Of a stretch of DNA of 64,000 bases, positions 1 through 8,813 are shown piece after piece. Numbering within the stretch: position 1 is the stretch's first letter; the number at the start of each line of letters is the position of its first letter. The notes beneath the pieces are model-generated. The model had not been told where the DNA came from and did no database searches. It saw only the letters and a list, made by a program, of their open reading frames with translations. A program made the translations under genes and the position numbers. Source of the DNA: an uncultured Pseudomonadota bacterium (GTDB lineage: Bacteria > Myxococcota_A > UBA796 > CAJQPC01); assembly GCA_913060515.1 (NCBI GenBank), contig CAJXRZ010000031.1, positions 1-64,000 of the forward strand, read 5' to 3'.

Positions 1-907
1 CATCCGGAAAGCGCCAATCCAGGCCTTCGCTGACGAGTTGGCGCAGCCAGCCGATGGCGCTCCAGCCATCGGGCACAACCTCCTGAGGGTACTCGTAGTG
101 CAGCTGGTCCAAGCGGAAGCTGCACATCTCCGCCAAGGGAATGGTGTTGGCCAACCATTGGGGGTGGTCGGCGAAGCGCTGGGCCATCTCTTGAGGACTT
201 CGTAGACGACGCTGGTCGTTGGGCAGCAGGCGTCGGCCCGCTTGGTGCAGAGGCATGCGGTTGCGAATGCAGGTGAGCACGTCCTGCAAGGGTCTGCGGC
301 TCGCATCGTGCAACAGGACACGGTTGGTAGCCACCATGGGCCGCTCAATGGCGGAAGACAAAGCCACAGCCCGGCGCTCCCACATCCTGTCTTGGGGCTG
401 ATGCAGGCGCTGGGTCTGCACCACACAGGCCGAGAGCACATCGGCCACTTGCTGGGCGCAGTCCACCGGCCAGCGTGCGTCAAGCATGCCCACCAAGCCC
501 TGGTGGTGCTCCAACACCTGCTCCAGATGGAGCAGCCCGCTGCCTTTGGGTTGGCCATGACGGCTCAAGCTGAGCAGCTCGCACATGCTGCTCCAGCCAG
601 CGTGGTCCTGGGCGTAGACGATGAGCTCCAGCGTGCCGCCCCGGTCAGGTCCCTTGGCGTCTGGACCGCCAGTGAGGTGCCCCACCCGCGGGTCCACGAT
701 GCTGAGCATGGCCCCGTGCAGCAGCGGTAGACCTGTGTCCTTGGCCTTTTTCCAGGCCCGCACCATGCCGTAGACCCCGTCCCGGTCAGCCACCCCCAGG
801 GCGCTCAGGCCAAGCTCTTTGGCGCGAGGCACCAGCTCCTCCGGCATGGAGGCGCCCTCGTGAAAGGAAAAGGCCGTCTGACAGGCCAACTCGGCAAACT
901 CAGCCAT
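1..907 (-). CDS. dnaE2: Error-prone DNA polymerase III alpha subunit DnaE2 (N-terminal part, cut by window edge)
   Basis: Translating the minus strand from an ATG at 907 gives about 302 residues that stay open to the window edge, so the polymerase core and C-terminus lie outside. The N-terminus (AELACQTAFSFHEGAS, then PEELVPRAKELGLSALGVAD) matches the PHP domain that opens DnaE-type polymerases, in the form typical of the DnaE2/ImuC error-prone branch. DnaE2 performs translesion synthesis in SOS mutagenesis with ImuB. The ATG overlaps the imuB stop codon as TGATG, so the two genes are co-transcribed and probably translationally coupled. Family assignment is firm from sequence and context. Activity cannot be judged because the catalytic Asp residues are not in the window. 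Confidence 0.9.
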   Translation of the reverse strand, partial: MAEFAELACQTAFSFHEGASMPEELVPRAKELGLSALGVADRDGVYGMVRAWKKAKDTGLPLLHGAMLSIVDPRVGHLTGGPDAKGPDRGGTLELIVYAQDHAGWSSMCELLSLSRHGQPKGSGLLHLEQVLEHHQGLVGMLDARWPVDCAQQVADVLSACVVQTQRLHQPQDRMWERRAVALSSAIERPMVATNRVLLHDASRRPLQDVLTCIRNRMPLHQAGRRLLPNDQRRLRSPQEMAQRFADHPQWLANTIPLAEMCSFRLDQLHYEYPQEVVPDGWSAIGWLRQLVSEGLDWRFPD

Positions 908-2496
908 CAGTCCCACCACCCTTGCAGCCACCAGGACTCCTCCTCAGAGAAGATCCAAGCCTGGCGGCCATCGGCCAGCAGCACCCGCCGGTAGTCCCGG
1001 TCAAAGGGAACCGCTGTCCACCAACCACCCTGGAGATGCTCCGGCGAGGCCTGCAAGCGCACAGGGCACCACTGGGCCTGGATCTGCACCCGCAGCACCA
1101 CATCCTGCTCGGAGAGCTCGCATCGGATGGGGAGCGGATCCCTCAGCAGCAGAGTGGGTCGATCCGAGCGCAACACCTGCACGCTATTCACAGCATGAAT
1201 CACCTTCTTCCGCCTGCGAGGTCTCCACGCCTCTGCTGACCAACCATGCTCGGGCCGGTGGCTCTCCACCAGGCGCGGAGAGAAGACCGCGTCATCCCCA
1301 AGGGTGTCGCTCAGGCGCGCCAAGATCTCCGCGATGGGCTCCTGGGCACCCTGAGCATCCAGCAGTCCTTGCTGCACCCCCACAAAGGGACAGGACTCCA
1401 GCACTTCAAGCGCCACATCGGTCACCGAGCTGCTGAGCGTGAGCCCCTCCGTTCGCCGCCGAATCAGGAGCATCAGGTCACGGGCTGCCCGCCGGGGTTG
1501 GCCCATGCGTAGGGGCAAGAGGTGGTCTTCCCCCTGCTCCAGGCCCAAGCGGATCTGCATGCGCACTGCAGCCTGGTCCAAGGCGCTCAGAGCCGCTTGT
1601 AGGCGCGTAGTGAGCTCGTTGAGTGCAAAGAGCACACCCTGCACCTGATCGATGGGGTCCGGGAGCTGACGCCTAAAGACCAGCACACCAGCCTGGCTGG
1701 GTGCAGGAGGGGGACGGGCGTCCACCGCTTGGCCCTGGGCTGTGCGCCAGAACTGCACCCCCTCCAAGCCAAAGCGAGTCGCCACGGATGCAGCCGGTAG
1801 CGCCGCCAGATCCCCAAAGCTGTGCACCCCCACCGTGGCCAAGACCTGCTCCAGATCGGCACTTGGCTTGAGCGCCTGGAGTGGGATCTGAAAGAGCGCG
1901 GCCGCGCTCTCTCCAGGCGGCACGATGTGGTCTCGCTCCAGACTGCGCGCCAAGGCCAAGGCCACTTGCCGAGTGTCCGCCACGACCAAGCGCGCATGGT
2001 GGCCCAGGTCATGGAGCAGCTCTCGTGCCTTGCGCAGCACCCCAGGCTCTCCCCCCAGGCGCGGCGCGCTGCCCTGGATGCGCACGGCGATGGCTTGCTC
2101 CCCAAGCGGATGAGACTCCGGGCCCAAGCACTGAAGCAGATGGGCCAGAGCCTGCAGGTCCTGCTTCTCCTCCTCCAAGTCTGAGAGCAGCTCTACCCGA
2201 ATCTCTGGAACCAGCGCCCGAGCCTCCGAGATGCTCATTCCACGCACCATGCCCAGACGACTCGCCGCCAGAGTGGCCGCTTGAATGCGCAGCGCTGAGC
2301 GCTCTTCGGCCAAGAGCACCACCGGCTCGTCCCAACGCCAGCCACAGCGTTCCAAGCGAAAGCTGGAGAGCTGCACCACCAGAACCCGGGGGCCGCGCCG
2401 GGTTTTGGGAGCCTGCTCGCCCTTTGGCGCACAGGACAGAGATGTAGGGGCCCTCCGGGGAAGGCCCGGGAGAGCAAAGGAGCTGCGATGCCGCAT
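907..2496 (-). CDS. imuB: ImuB-like Y-family DNA polymerase homologue
   Basis: A 529-residue protein with the Y-family fold. Conserved blocks begin at RVLVVQLSSFRLERCG (about residue 37), followed by LAASRLGMVRGMSISEARALVP and a thumb/little-finger region. The first strand, where a true Y-family polymerase has a catalytic Asp, reads VVQLSSF and has none. That is the hallmark of ImuB, a catalytically dead scaffold linking DnaE2 to the sliding clamp. The ATG at 2496 is the only in-frame start between the promoter-like region and the conserved core that I could support, and it leaves about 35 poorly conserved residues. imuA, the usual first gene of the cassette, is not upstream: an unrelated plus-strand gene begins at 2775. 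Expression is probably SOS-controlled (see the box at 2513-2526). Confidence 0.88.
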   Translation of the reverse strand: MRHRSSFALPGLPRRAPTSLSCAPKGEQAPKTRRGPRVLVVQLSSFRLERCGWRWDEPVVLLAEERSALRIQAATLAASRLGMVRGMSISEARALVPEIRVELLSDLEEEKQDLQALAHLLQCLGPESHPLGEQAIAVRIQGSAPRLGGEPGVLRKARELLHDLGHHARLVVADTRQVALALARSLERDHIVPPGESAAALFQIPLQALKPSADLEQVLATVGVHSFGDLAALPAASVATRFGLEGVQFWRTAQGQAVDARPPPAPSQAGVLVFRRQLPDPIDQVQGVLFALNELTTRLQAALSALDQAAVRMQIRLGLEQGEDHLLPLRMGQPRRAARDLMLLIRRRTEGLTLSSSVTDVALEVLESCPFVGVQQGLLDAQGAQEPIAEILARLSDTLGDDAVFSPRLVESHRPEHGWSAEAWRPRRRKKVIHAVNSVQVLRSDRPTLLLRDPLPIRCELSEQDVVLRVQIQAQWCPVRLQASPEHLQGGWWTAVPFDRDYRRVLLADGRQAWIFSEEESWWLQGWWD

Positions 2497-2512
2497 GTGC
2501 CAACCTGCGGTG

Positions 2513-2526
2513 TGAACAAGTGTTCA
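2513..2526 (-). promoter_or_regulatory. Candidate LexA/SOS box before imuB-dnaE2
   Basis: TGAACAAGTGTTCA is a palindrome with 6-bp arms around a 2-bp centre. It fits the GAAC-N4-GTTC form recognised by Gram-positive-type LexA. A -10-like TATACT abuts it at 2526-2531 on the minus strand. This places the expected transcription start inside the box and gives a leader of about 20 nt to the imuB ATG, which is the geometry of a LexA-repressed promoter. The cassette's known SOS role supports the reading. That LexA binds it is inference. Confidence 0.6.
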
Positions 2527-2622
2527 GTATATAGCGCAGGTTCCGCCCCAGCAGAGACCAAAAACTGTCCGCCTGATCTCGCCCCACTGAAAAAAGGGGG
2601 GATCCTGAAAGCTCCCCAGGCC

Positions 2623-2650
2623 TTGACACGTTCCCGTCACAGATTAGATT
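2623..2650 (+). promoter_or_regulatory. Sigma-70-like promoter for the HhH lipoprotein
   Basis: TTGACA (2623-2628) and TAGATT (2645-2650) are separated by 16 bases on the plus strand, a good vegetative promoter. It would give a leader of roughly 115 nt before the ATG at 2775. The intergenic stretch 2497-2774 otherwise holds only the SOS box and an A-run near 2590. Confidence 0.5.
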
Positions 2651-2774
2651 CGCAGCCCCCGCGGGTACAACCCCGCCGTGACGCCGGACGAGGTCCGTGG
2701 CGGCTCAGAAGAGCCCCTCCCGCCGTCACCAAAATCAATCCACGGCACTCCTGGTTCCTTCGGAGCGCCACATC

Positions 2775-3335
2775 ATGATTCTCTTCCTGGCCCTAGCGGC
2801 CTGCGCCGTTGACGACGCCCAAATCCAAAGCACCAACGCCGCACTCACCGTGCCCACCGAGCTGCTCACATTCCTCAATGATCCACAGACTTCCTTCGAA
2901 GTCCTGGACTCGAAGGTCGGCTTGGACAGCCGAGCTGCTCGCCAGATCGTCGCCCACAGAGATGGGAATGACTGGAAGCCAATGACCGCTGACGACAACC
3001 CCATCGACAGCCTAGAGGAGCTGGAGTCCATCGACCGCGTGGGCCCAAGCACCATCTGGGAGTTGGAGCGCTGGGTCGAGGCCCCAACAGAGGGCTGGGT
3101 CGTCGAAGGCGTCCCCTTCACGGACACCCAAGCTGAGCTGGTCGTGGAGTGGACCAACACCGCTGAGGAGTGGGAGATCGAAGATCTGCCAATCCAGGAG
3201 CGGGCCATCGACACCCTGCTCGCCGAGCGCCCCTACAGCCATGTCTTGGACCTGGCCGAAGGCGAGGGCATCGGCGCCATGGCGCTCACCGAGCTGCGCG
3301 ACTCCGCTGATCCCGAGCTGAACCCCGTCGACTAA
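2775..3335 (+). CDS. Secreted lipoprotein with helix-hairpin-helix repeats
   Basis: A 186-residue protein. The ATG at 2775 was chosen because the next residues, MILFLALAAC, form a short signal peptide ending in a lipobox, with Cys10 as the lipidation site. A longer in-frame start at 2697 would bury this. Two helix-hairpin-helix-like units are visible: FLNDPQTSFEVLDSKVGLDSRAARQIV (shown here only as a region, about residues 33-60) and SLEELESIDRVGPSTIWELERW (about residues 80-102). A third, weaker unit follows near DLPIQERAIDTLLAERPYS. Such modules usually contact DNA non-specifically, as in ComEA, or act as protein-interaction units in secreted proteins. The function is unknown. The gene converges on the epimerase and overlaps it by 4 bp. 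Confidence 0.72.
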   Translation: MILFLALAACAVDDAQIQSTNAALTVPTELLTFLNDPQTSFEVLDSKVGLDSRAARQIVAHRDGNDWKPMTADDNPIDSLEELESIDRVGPSTIWELERWVEAPTEGWVVEGVPFTDTQAELVVEWTNTAEEWEIEDLPIQERAIDTLLAERPYSHVLDLAEGEGIGAMALTELRDSADPELNPVD

Positions 3336-4348
3336 CTGGGCTCCTGAGCTCTCTCCTGGGCGAGCCAAGCCGAGATCAGCTTGGCCTCGGGGGCGGGATC
3401 CAGCCCTGTTGACAGGCCACCGGGCCGATTCTCCAGGGCCCAGGCCAAGGTGTCCCGGAGGGTGCATTCCACCTCCCGGCACACCAGACCATCCCGAAGC
3501 GCACGGGCGGCCGAGACACGCGTCCAACCGAACTCCGCGGGATCGCTTCCCGTCCAGAGCGGCAGCTGGCTCCAGGGCTCAACCCCCTGCTCTTCCAACC
3601 ACGCGCCCTCCATCCAGTGCAGCCGAGCAGGCTGCCGACCCAGGGCCCTAACGAGCACCTCGCACCCAGCGAGCAGCTGCTCCAATGGCATGGACGGGCC
3701 CACCACGTTGTGCACGCCGCTCAGCCCTCTCTCCAGCCCAAGGAGCAGGAAACCCGCCACATCTCGGGCATCGACGAGTTGGGACTGGGCCTGAGTCGGT
3801 GCGAGCGTGGCCCCGCCCTGCGCGATGCGCCAAGGCCACCACGTCATGCGGTCGCTGTGGTCCCGAGGACCGGCCATCAGCCCAGGCCGAAGGATCCAAG
3901 CCCGCTCACCAAAGTGATGCTGGACCCTGGCCTCGCACCCGGACTTCAGCGCGGAGTAGCGCTCCCCGCTCAGCACCGTCTCCTCCAGCCCCGCAGGCTC
4001 CGAGAGTGGCCAGGATTCCTCGCAGCCCGCCTCGCTCAGCTCCGAATAGGCCGAAACGCTGGAGACAAAGACGTAGCGCTCGATACGCCCCAGAGTCCGA
4101 ATGGCGTGCTCGACCTGCAGCGGAATGCTGGTGGAGAAGTCCACGACCGCATCCCAGTGACTGCCTGCAAGCTGCTCAAGACCGGGACGAATCTTGGGGT
4201 CTCGGTCTCCCAACACCGAGGTGACTCCAGGAGGCACGCTGCCCGTCACGCCGCGGTGAAAGGCAGTGACCTGATGCCCGGCGGCCAAGGCCTTCTCAAC
4301 GAAGAACGCCCCTGCAAAGCGGGTTCCACCTAGGACCAGGATGCGCAC
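3332..4348 (-). CDS. NAD-dependent epimerase/dehydratase (extended SDR)
   Basis: A 338-residue Rossmann protein. The N-terminus MRILVLGGTRFAG carries the nucleotide-binding glycine motif of the extended short-chain dehydrogenase/reductase family. The active-site YSALK (Tyr-x-x-x-Lys) lies near residue 152, after VFVSSVSAYSE. The closest general types are the atypical SDRs annotated as NAD-dependent epimerase or as isoflavone-reductase-like proteins. The substrate cannot be read from sequence. The start is GTG at 4348 with GGAG five bases upstream. The gene diverges from the FAD oxidase, with 47 bp between the starts. Confidence 0.82.
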   Translation of the reverse strand: MRILVLGGTRFAGAFFVEKALAAGHQVTAFHRGVTGSVPPGVTSVLGDRDPKIRPGLEQLAGSHWDAVVDFSTSIPLQVEHAIRTLGRIERYVFVSSVSAYSELSEAGCEESWPLSEPAGLEETVLSGERYSALKSGCEARVQHHFGERAWILRPGLMAGPRDHSDRMTWWPWRIAQGGATLAPTQAQSQLVDARDVAGFLLLGLERGLSGVHNVVGPSMPLEQLLAGCEVLVRALGRQPARLHWMEGAWLEEQGVEPWSQLPLWTGSDPAEFGWTRVSAARALRDGLVCREVECTLRDTLAWALENRPGGLSTGLDPAPEAKLISAWLAQERAQEPS

Positions 4349-4395
4349 ACAAGCTCCAACGCCAAGGCGAGAGCCCTATCCAGTACCCTGGAGCA

Positions 4396-5586
4396 ATGCG
4401 TCCCTACTGGCTCGACATTCCGCACCGCCCCTCCCCTGCCCTGGCCCAAGACCTCAAGGTCGACGTGGTGGTCATCGGCGCCGGATTGTGCGGGAGCTCC
4501 GCAGCGCTACACTTGGCCCAACAAGGCTTGAGTGTGGCCCTGCTGGAAGGCAGCCACATTGCCTCCTCAGCCACCGGCCGAAACGCCGGCTTTATCCTGC
4601 AAGGAACCGCGGAACGCTACGACCGCGCAGTGCAGGTCATGGGCCGAGAACGTGCCCGGGCCGTACACGCCTTGACCCTGCAGAACCACCAGGCCATGGC
4701 ACAGGCCATCGAAAGCCACGGCCTGGACTGCCAGTACCAGAAGCGCGGCAGCCTCCAGCTGGCCTCGTCGGCGCAAGAAGAGGCTGAGCTGACGGCGGCG
4801 TGCGAACTGCTGAACGCGGACGGATTCGAGGCGCGCTTGATCCCCAAAGAAGACCTTCCCCCTGCACTGACCCAGACCGGCCACCGGCTCGGGGTCTTCC
4901 TTCCTGGTGACGGCGAGGTCCAACCGGCGCGCTTCACACGCGGCATCGTTCGCGCAGCACAGCAGGCCGGCTGCGCGGTGTTCGAGGACACTCAGGTTCA
5001 GAGCCTGGACGCACAGCGACCAGGCCAAGTCGACGTGCTCACCCAAAGGGGCCACCGGGTTCAGGCCAGCCTAGCCATCTTGGCGACCAACGCCCGGGCC
5101 GGACAACTCTCAAACTGGCTGGTGGACAAGGTCGACCCGGTGCGCGGCCAGATGCTGGCCACCGCCCCCCTGCCCCCGCTCTTCAGCGCTCCAATCTATG
5201 CCAACCACGGCTACGACTACTGGCGTCAGACCCCCGAGGGCCGGGTAGTCTTGGGCGGCTGGCGGAACCTAGACCCCGAGACGGAAGTGGGCCACGAGGA
5301 GCGCCTGCATCCCGGCATCCAAGAGAGAATGAGCGACTTTCTAAGCCGCTTCCCGTGGGAGGAGCAGCTGCAGGTCACCCATCGATGGTCCGGCACCATG
5401 GGGTTCTCCAGGGACGGATTGCCTCTGGTCGGTCCCCTCCCCGGTCAGCCTGGCGCCCTGTGCGGGGTGGGCTTTACCGGTCACGGCTTTGGCTTTGCAT
5501 TCTTGGCAGGCCAAGCCTTGGCTGCGATGGTCCAACACGGAGAGCACGCCATGTGCACCGCATTGGACCCACGCAGATTGAGCTGA
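4396..5586 (+). CDS. FAD-dependent oxidoreductase, DAO / PuuB-like family
   Basis: A 396-residue flavoprotein. The dinucleotide-binding motif VVVIGAGLCGSSAALHLA sits at about residues 25-42, and TGRNAGFIL follows, as in gamma-glutamylputrescine oxidase and related amine oxidases of the DAO family. The C-terminal block GFTGHGFGFAFLAGQALAA is the second FAD-contact region. These enzymes oxidise secondary amines or amino acids and release hydrogen peroxide. The exact substrate is open, because no polyamine genes are adjacent. The ATG is preceded by GGAG. Confidence 0.83.
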   Translation: MRPYWLDIPHRPSPALAQDLKVDVVVIGAGLCGSSAALHLAQQGLSVALLEGSHIASSATGRNAGFILQGTAERYDRAVQVMGRERARAVHALTLQNHQAMAQAIESHGLDCQYQKRGSLQLASSAQEEAELTAACELLNADGFEARLIPKEDLPPALTQTGHRLGVFLPGDGEVQPARFTRGIVRAAQQAGCAVFEDTQVQSLDAQRPGQVDVLTQRGHRVQASLAILATNARAGQLSNWLVDKVDPVRGQMLATAPLPPLFSAPIYANHGYDYWRQTPEGRVVLGGWRNLDPETEVGHEERLHPGIQERMSDFLSRFPWEEQLQVTHRWSGTMGFSRDGLPLVGPLPGQPGALCGVGFTGHGFGFAFLAGQALAAMVQHGEHAMCTALDPRRLS

Positions 5587-5623
5587 AGGAGCGGCCCCTA
5601 AGAAGAGGCCACAACCCAAGGGC

Positions 5624-5953
5624 TCAGATGGCCTTGCAGGCCACGTCCTTGCCTTCTTGAGCCGAGCAGCTCCAGGTCTCGCCAGCAGCAACCGGGGAGA
5701 ACTGACCACGGCTAGGCTGGAAGGTCAAGACGCAGTCCTTGCCCGAGAGGTTGGGCAGGATGACTTCCTTGCCGGCACCCTTGACGACGTCGGCCTTGTC
5801 GCCGGTGTCCTTGCAGAAACCAGTGACCTTGGTCACGTCGTCGGTCAGAACGCGAACCGTGATGGCCGTGGCCATGTCGATGACGACAGGCTCCGCAGCG
5901 GGCTCGGGGGTAACTTCTTTCTTGCAAGCCAGCAGGCTCAGCAGCAGCATCAT
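5624..5953 (-). CDS. Small Cys-containing lipoprotein, unknown function
   Basis: A 109-residue protein with a strong ribosome site (AGGAGG, 5-nt spacing) before the ATG at 5953. MMLLLSLLAC is a minimal signal peptide with lipidation at Cys10, followed by a Lys/Glu/Pro linker. Four more Cys occur in the mature part, one each in GFCKD, KDCVL, WSCSA and VACKA, so disulfides in the periplasm or at the surface are likely. I do not recognise the family. It lies 28 bp downstream of another lipoprotein gene on the same strand, so the two are probably an operon. Confidence 0.65.
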   Translation of the reverse strand: MMLLLSLLACKKEVTPEPAAEPVVIDMATAITVRVLTDDVTKVTGFCKDTGDKADVVKGAGKEVILPNLSGKDCVLTFQPSRGQFSPVAAGETWSCSAQEGKDVACKAI

Positions 5954-5981
5954 GGCAACCTCCTAAATGTGGTGCGCCCTG

Positions 5982-6557
5982 CTAACCCGAATGGGCCGGA
6001 TCGGGTGCACAGACCTGAACTTCAGCCTCAGCTGTAAGAGAGACCAGGCACAGCTGCGCCCCCACATCCACTATCAGCCACAGTCCACCCTGAGGCTCAT
6101 CAAAGGCGGCTTGGGCAGCCCCCTTGGGCAAGGACCAGATCTGGTCACCGCAGCGCAAGCGCGAGAGGGCCTGCTCATGTCGCAGCATTCCGCACGGTGC
6201 CCGCCAGGCGCTGTTGACCGGCCCAAGCTGGGTGCTCGCTCGACGCGCAGCCATTCCAAGCGCCACGGCCTCCGAGAGCCCGACCAGTCCCCAAGCACCC
6301 TGCTCAGAGACCGGCGCTGCGCAATCCAGCAAGCGGGTCCACCCGGCCCCTTGCCCAGCGGGAATCCAACACATCGAGCTGCGATCCTCCCACACCACAG
6401 GCAGGCTCTCGAGCGCGACTTCGTCCAACCAAACCCATGTGTGTACCGCCTCTTTGCTCCGCACCCTAAAGGCCAGACTCGGCATAGAGGGCGCCACGAG
6501 CACCGCTGGAGGTGGCGGCGGAGGAATGGGGTGTACACAGGAGAGGAAGAGCAGCAC
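5982..6557 (-). CDS. Proline-rich lipoprotein, unknown function
   Basis: A 191-residue protein. MLLFLSC is a very short lipobox signal with Cys7, and it is followed by a run of six prolines, a typical extended linker away from the membrane. The rest is globular with scattered Cys and Trp, and I do not recognise it. It is divergent from the propeller lipoprotein (40 bp between starts) and upstream of the 109-residue lipoprotein. The short signal peptide lowers certainty about the exact start. Codon usage looks coding throughout. Confidence 0.55.
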   Translation of the reverse strand: MLLFLSCVHPIPPPPPPAVLVAPSMPSLAFRVRSKEAVHTWVWLDEVALESLPVVWEDRSSMCWIPAGQGAGWTRLLDCAAPVSEQGAWGLVGLSEAVALGMAARRASTQLGPVNSAWRAPCGMLRHEQALSRLRCGDQIWSLPKGAAQAAFDEPQGGLWLIVDVGAQLCLVSLTAEAEVQVCAPDPAHSG

Positions 6558-6597
6558 TCAAGCGTCCTAACCCAAGCCAACACGATACAGCCCGCCC

Positions 6598-8145
6598 ATG
6601 CTTCTGACCTTGCTCCTCCCGGCCTGCACCCTCTTCTCCCAGCCTCCAAGCCAGACCGAACTGGACCCCCGCTTCGTGCGCGGCGGACTGTTCTTGCAGA
6701 CCCCACTGGAAGGCACCCAGCCCGCAGGGAGCGGCCACATTCTCCCCATGCCGTGGACCCCAGGGCAGAGCCTGACATTGGAGGACTGGTCCGGGACGGC
6801 CCCGCTGCGCGCGGAGTGCCTCTCGCTGTTCTCAGAGGACCTCGGGGACGCAAGCCGCCTGGCCGCCAGCGGCGCTCCACCTCCAGACACCGCATTGGCC
6901 TTCTCCCCGGACGGCAAGCTGCTCGCAGTGGGCAGCTTCATGGGCCAAGTCCTGGTCCTGGATGCCTGGACCGGCGCAGTGATCTCGGAGCGCACCCTGG
7001 GCGAGACCATGGTCAAGTTCTTGGCCTGGTCCGCTGATGGCCAGACCCTCTACGCCGCCGAGCAGTCCCCCGACGCCCTGGTGCACGCCTTGGCGCCCGA
7101 GACCCTGGAGAGCCGCTGGACCCTGCGTTTGGCGGACCGAGTGCAGAGCACCCCCATGCCGGCCTCGGATGACCGCTTTGGCCTCTACGATCTTCCGGCC
7201 GCCTACGGCCTGAGCGTGCTCGAGGACGGAAGCCTCATCGTCGCAGCCGCCCACGGGTGGACCACCGAGAGCGGACGCCGGAACCAGTCCCAAGTGCTGC
7301 ACATCTCCGCGCAGGGAGAGGTGCTGCACACCTTTCCCGAGGAGCCGGTTGAGGCGATGGTGCGGCACCCCCGACACGATGGCGAGCAGCTGGTCTTGGT
7401 GGTCACCTCCTCCTCGGATCTGCCTGCGCCCGAGAGCATGCCCGTCGGCGGCGTCCAGGTGCTGACGCTCCCGGAGCTCAAGCCCAGCGCCTCCCACACC
7501 CTGGAGCCCCTGCTGCCCCACTTCAGCCGGGTGTTCTTGTGGGAAGCCCTGGACATTCGCGGCGACCAGCTCTTGCTCGGCCCCTCCGATGGTCGGGTGG
7601 TTTTGGTGGATCTGTCCACGAACGAGGCCATCACGGTCGAGCTGGGCACCCCGGTGCTCAGCGGCGACGTACCCATCGCCTCCACCATCTCCACCGGTCT
7701 CCTCTACAAGGACCAAGCCCTCATCCTGAGCTCGGAGACCTCCATTCCCTGGGGCGCCGCGGCGCCAGAGCTGCGCCCTCCCTCCGCGCACCCCAGGGCC
7801 AATGCCATCTGGTCCTACGACATGCAGGGCGAGCTGAACTGGACCTGGAGCGGAGAGCAGATCTTGGAAGGGATGACCCCGTCCCCAGACGGCACCTTCA
7901 TGGTGGTCGGCGCTGGTCCGCGCAGCAGCGATACCCGACGTGACCTCTTTGGCGCTCTGATCTTTGACCTGGAGATGCAGAAGGCCAGCGGAGAGCAGCG
8001 GCTGGAGACCTTCTGTGCCACAGAATCCCCTGTATTCTTCAGACAAGCGGCCACCAACGACGGCCGAATCGCCGTGGTCGAACACCCCATCGCCGACGAA
8101 GATGGCAGCATCCGCGGGTCCTACCAAGTCACCGTCCTCAGGTAG
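6598..8145 (+). CDS. Beta-propeller (WD40/PQQ-like) lipoprotein
   Basis: A 515-residue protein. MLLTLLLPAC gives a lipobox with Cys10. The mature part contains recurring blade-like strands such as ALAFSPDGKLLAVGSFMGQVLVLDAWTG and FLAWSADGQTLYAAE, later EGMTPSPDGTFMVVGAG. These are the pattern of WD40-like or YVTN-type propellers. It is presumably tethered to the outer membrane and used for protein contact. The ligand is unknown. No clear Shine-Dalgarno precedes the ATG. It is followed at 35 bp by the TetR gene. Confidence 0.68.
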   Translation: MLLTLLLPACTLFSQPPSQTELDPRFVRGGLFLQTPLEGTQPAGSGHILPMPWTPGQSLTLEDWSGTAPLRAECLSLFSEDLGDASRLAASGAPPPDTALAFSPDGKLLAVGSFMGQVLVLDAWTGAVISERTLGETMVKFLAWSADGQTLYAAEQSPDALVHALAPETLESRWTLRLADRVQSTPMPASDDRFGLYDLPAAYGLSVLEDGSLIVAAAHGWTTESGRRNQSQVLHISAQGEVLHTFPEEPVEAMVRHPRHDGEQLVLVVTSSSDLPAPESMPVGGVQVLTLPELKPSASHTLEPLLPHFSRVFLWEALDIRGDQLLLGPSDGRVVLVDLSTNEAITVELGTPVLSGDVPIASTISTGLLYKDQALILSSETSIPWGAAAPELRPPSAHPRANAIWSYDMQGELNWTWSGEQILEGMTPSPDGTFMVVGAGPRSSDTRRDLFGALIFDLEMQKASGEQRLETFCATESPVFFRQAATNDGRIAVVEHPIADEDGSIRGSYQVTVLR

Positions 8146-8180
8146 TGTGAGCGGGACGAGCAAACGAAAGAGAGGGAGAG

Positions 8181-8813
8181 ATGAGTAAGCGCCTGTCGGC
8201 AAGCCAACGCCGCGCCCAGCTGATCGACGTGGGCCGAGGTGTGTTCGCCCGGAACGGCTACGAGGGCACCTCCGTCGAAGAGATCGCCCGCGCAGCCGGC
8301 GTCTCCAAGCCCATCGTGTACCAGCACTTCGGCGGGAAAGTCGGCCTGCACGCCGTCATCGTGGACCGAGAGATGGAGTACGTGGTCCAGCGCGTGGCCG
8401 AGGCCATCGCCACCGGGACGCCCCGCGTGCGCTTCCAAGGCGCAGTCTCCGCCTTCCTTCACTACGTCAAAGCCCACCCTGACGGATTCGTGGTGCTGAC
8501 GCGGGATGCCCCCTCTACCGTGGGCCCCGGCATGAACTCGGTCATCTCCGACCTGGGCGAACGCATCGGCGTGATCTTCGAGGCCGAGTTCGAGAAGGCC
8601 GGCATGGACCCTCGGGTCGCACCGATCTACGCCCACGCGCTGATCGGCATGGTCACCAGCACCGGCCAATGGTGGATGGACCAGAGCAGCAACTACCCCG
8701 TGGACGAGGTGGCGGCCCACGTGGCAGCCCTCGGCTGGATGGGCCTGCGACACCTGCCCAAGGACCCCGACCCCCTGCCCCCTCAGCTCAAGAGCGACGT
8801 GACCAACACGTAG
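8181..8813 (+). CDS. TetR-family transcriptional regulator
   Basis: A 210-residue regulator. The N-terminal helix-turn-helix is textbook: RAQLIDVGRGVFARNGYEGTS, then VEEIARAAGVSKPIVYQHFGGK, residues about 10-55. The C-terminal ligand-binding half is variable. It is preceded by a purine-rich ribosome site (GGGAGAG) right before the ATG. Its targets are unknown, and the propeller lipoprotein upstream is the only same-strand neighbour. The 3' end overlaps the opposing Smr gene by 31 bp. Confidence 0.88.
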   Translation: MSKRLSASQRRAQLIDVGRGVFARNGYEGTSVEEIARAAGVSKPIVYQHFGGKVGLHAVIVDREMEYVVQRVAEAIATGTPRVRFQGAVSAFLHYVKAHPDGFVVLTRDAPSTVGPGMNSVISDLGERIGVIFEAEFEKAGMDPRVAPIYAHALIGMVTSTGQWWMDQSSNYPVDEVAAHVAALGWMGLRHLPKDPDPLPPQLKSDVTNT

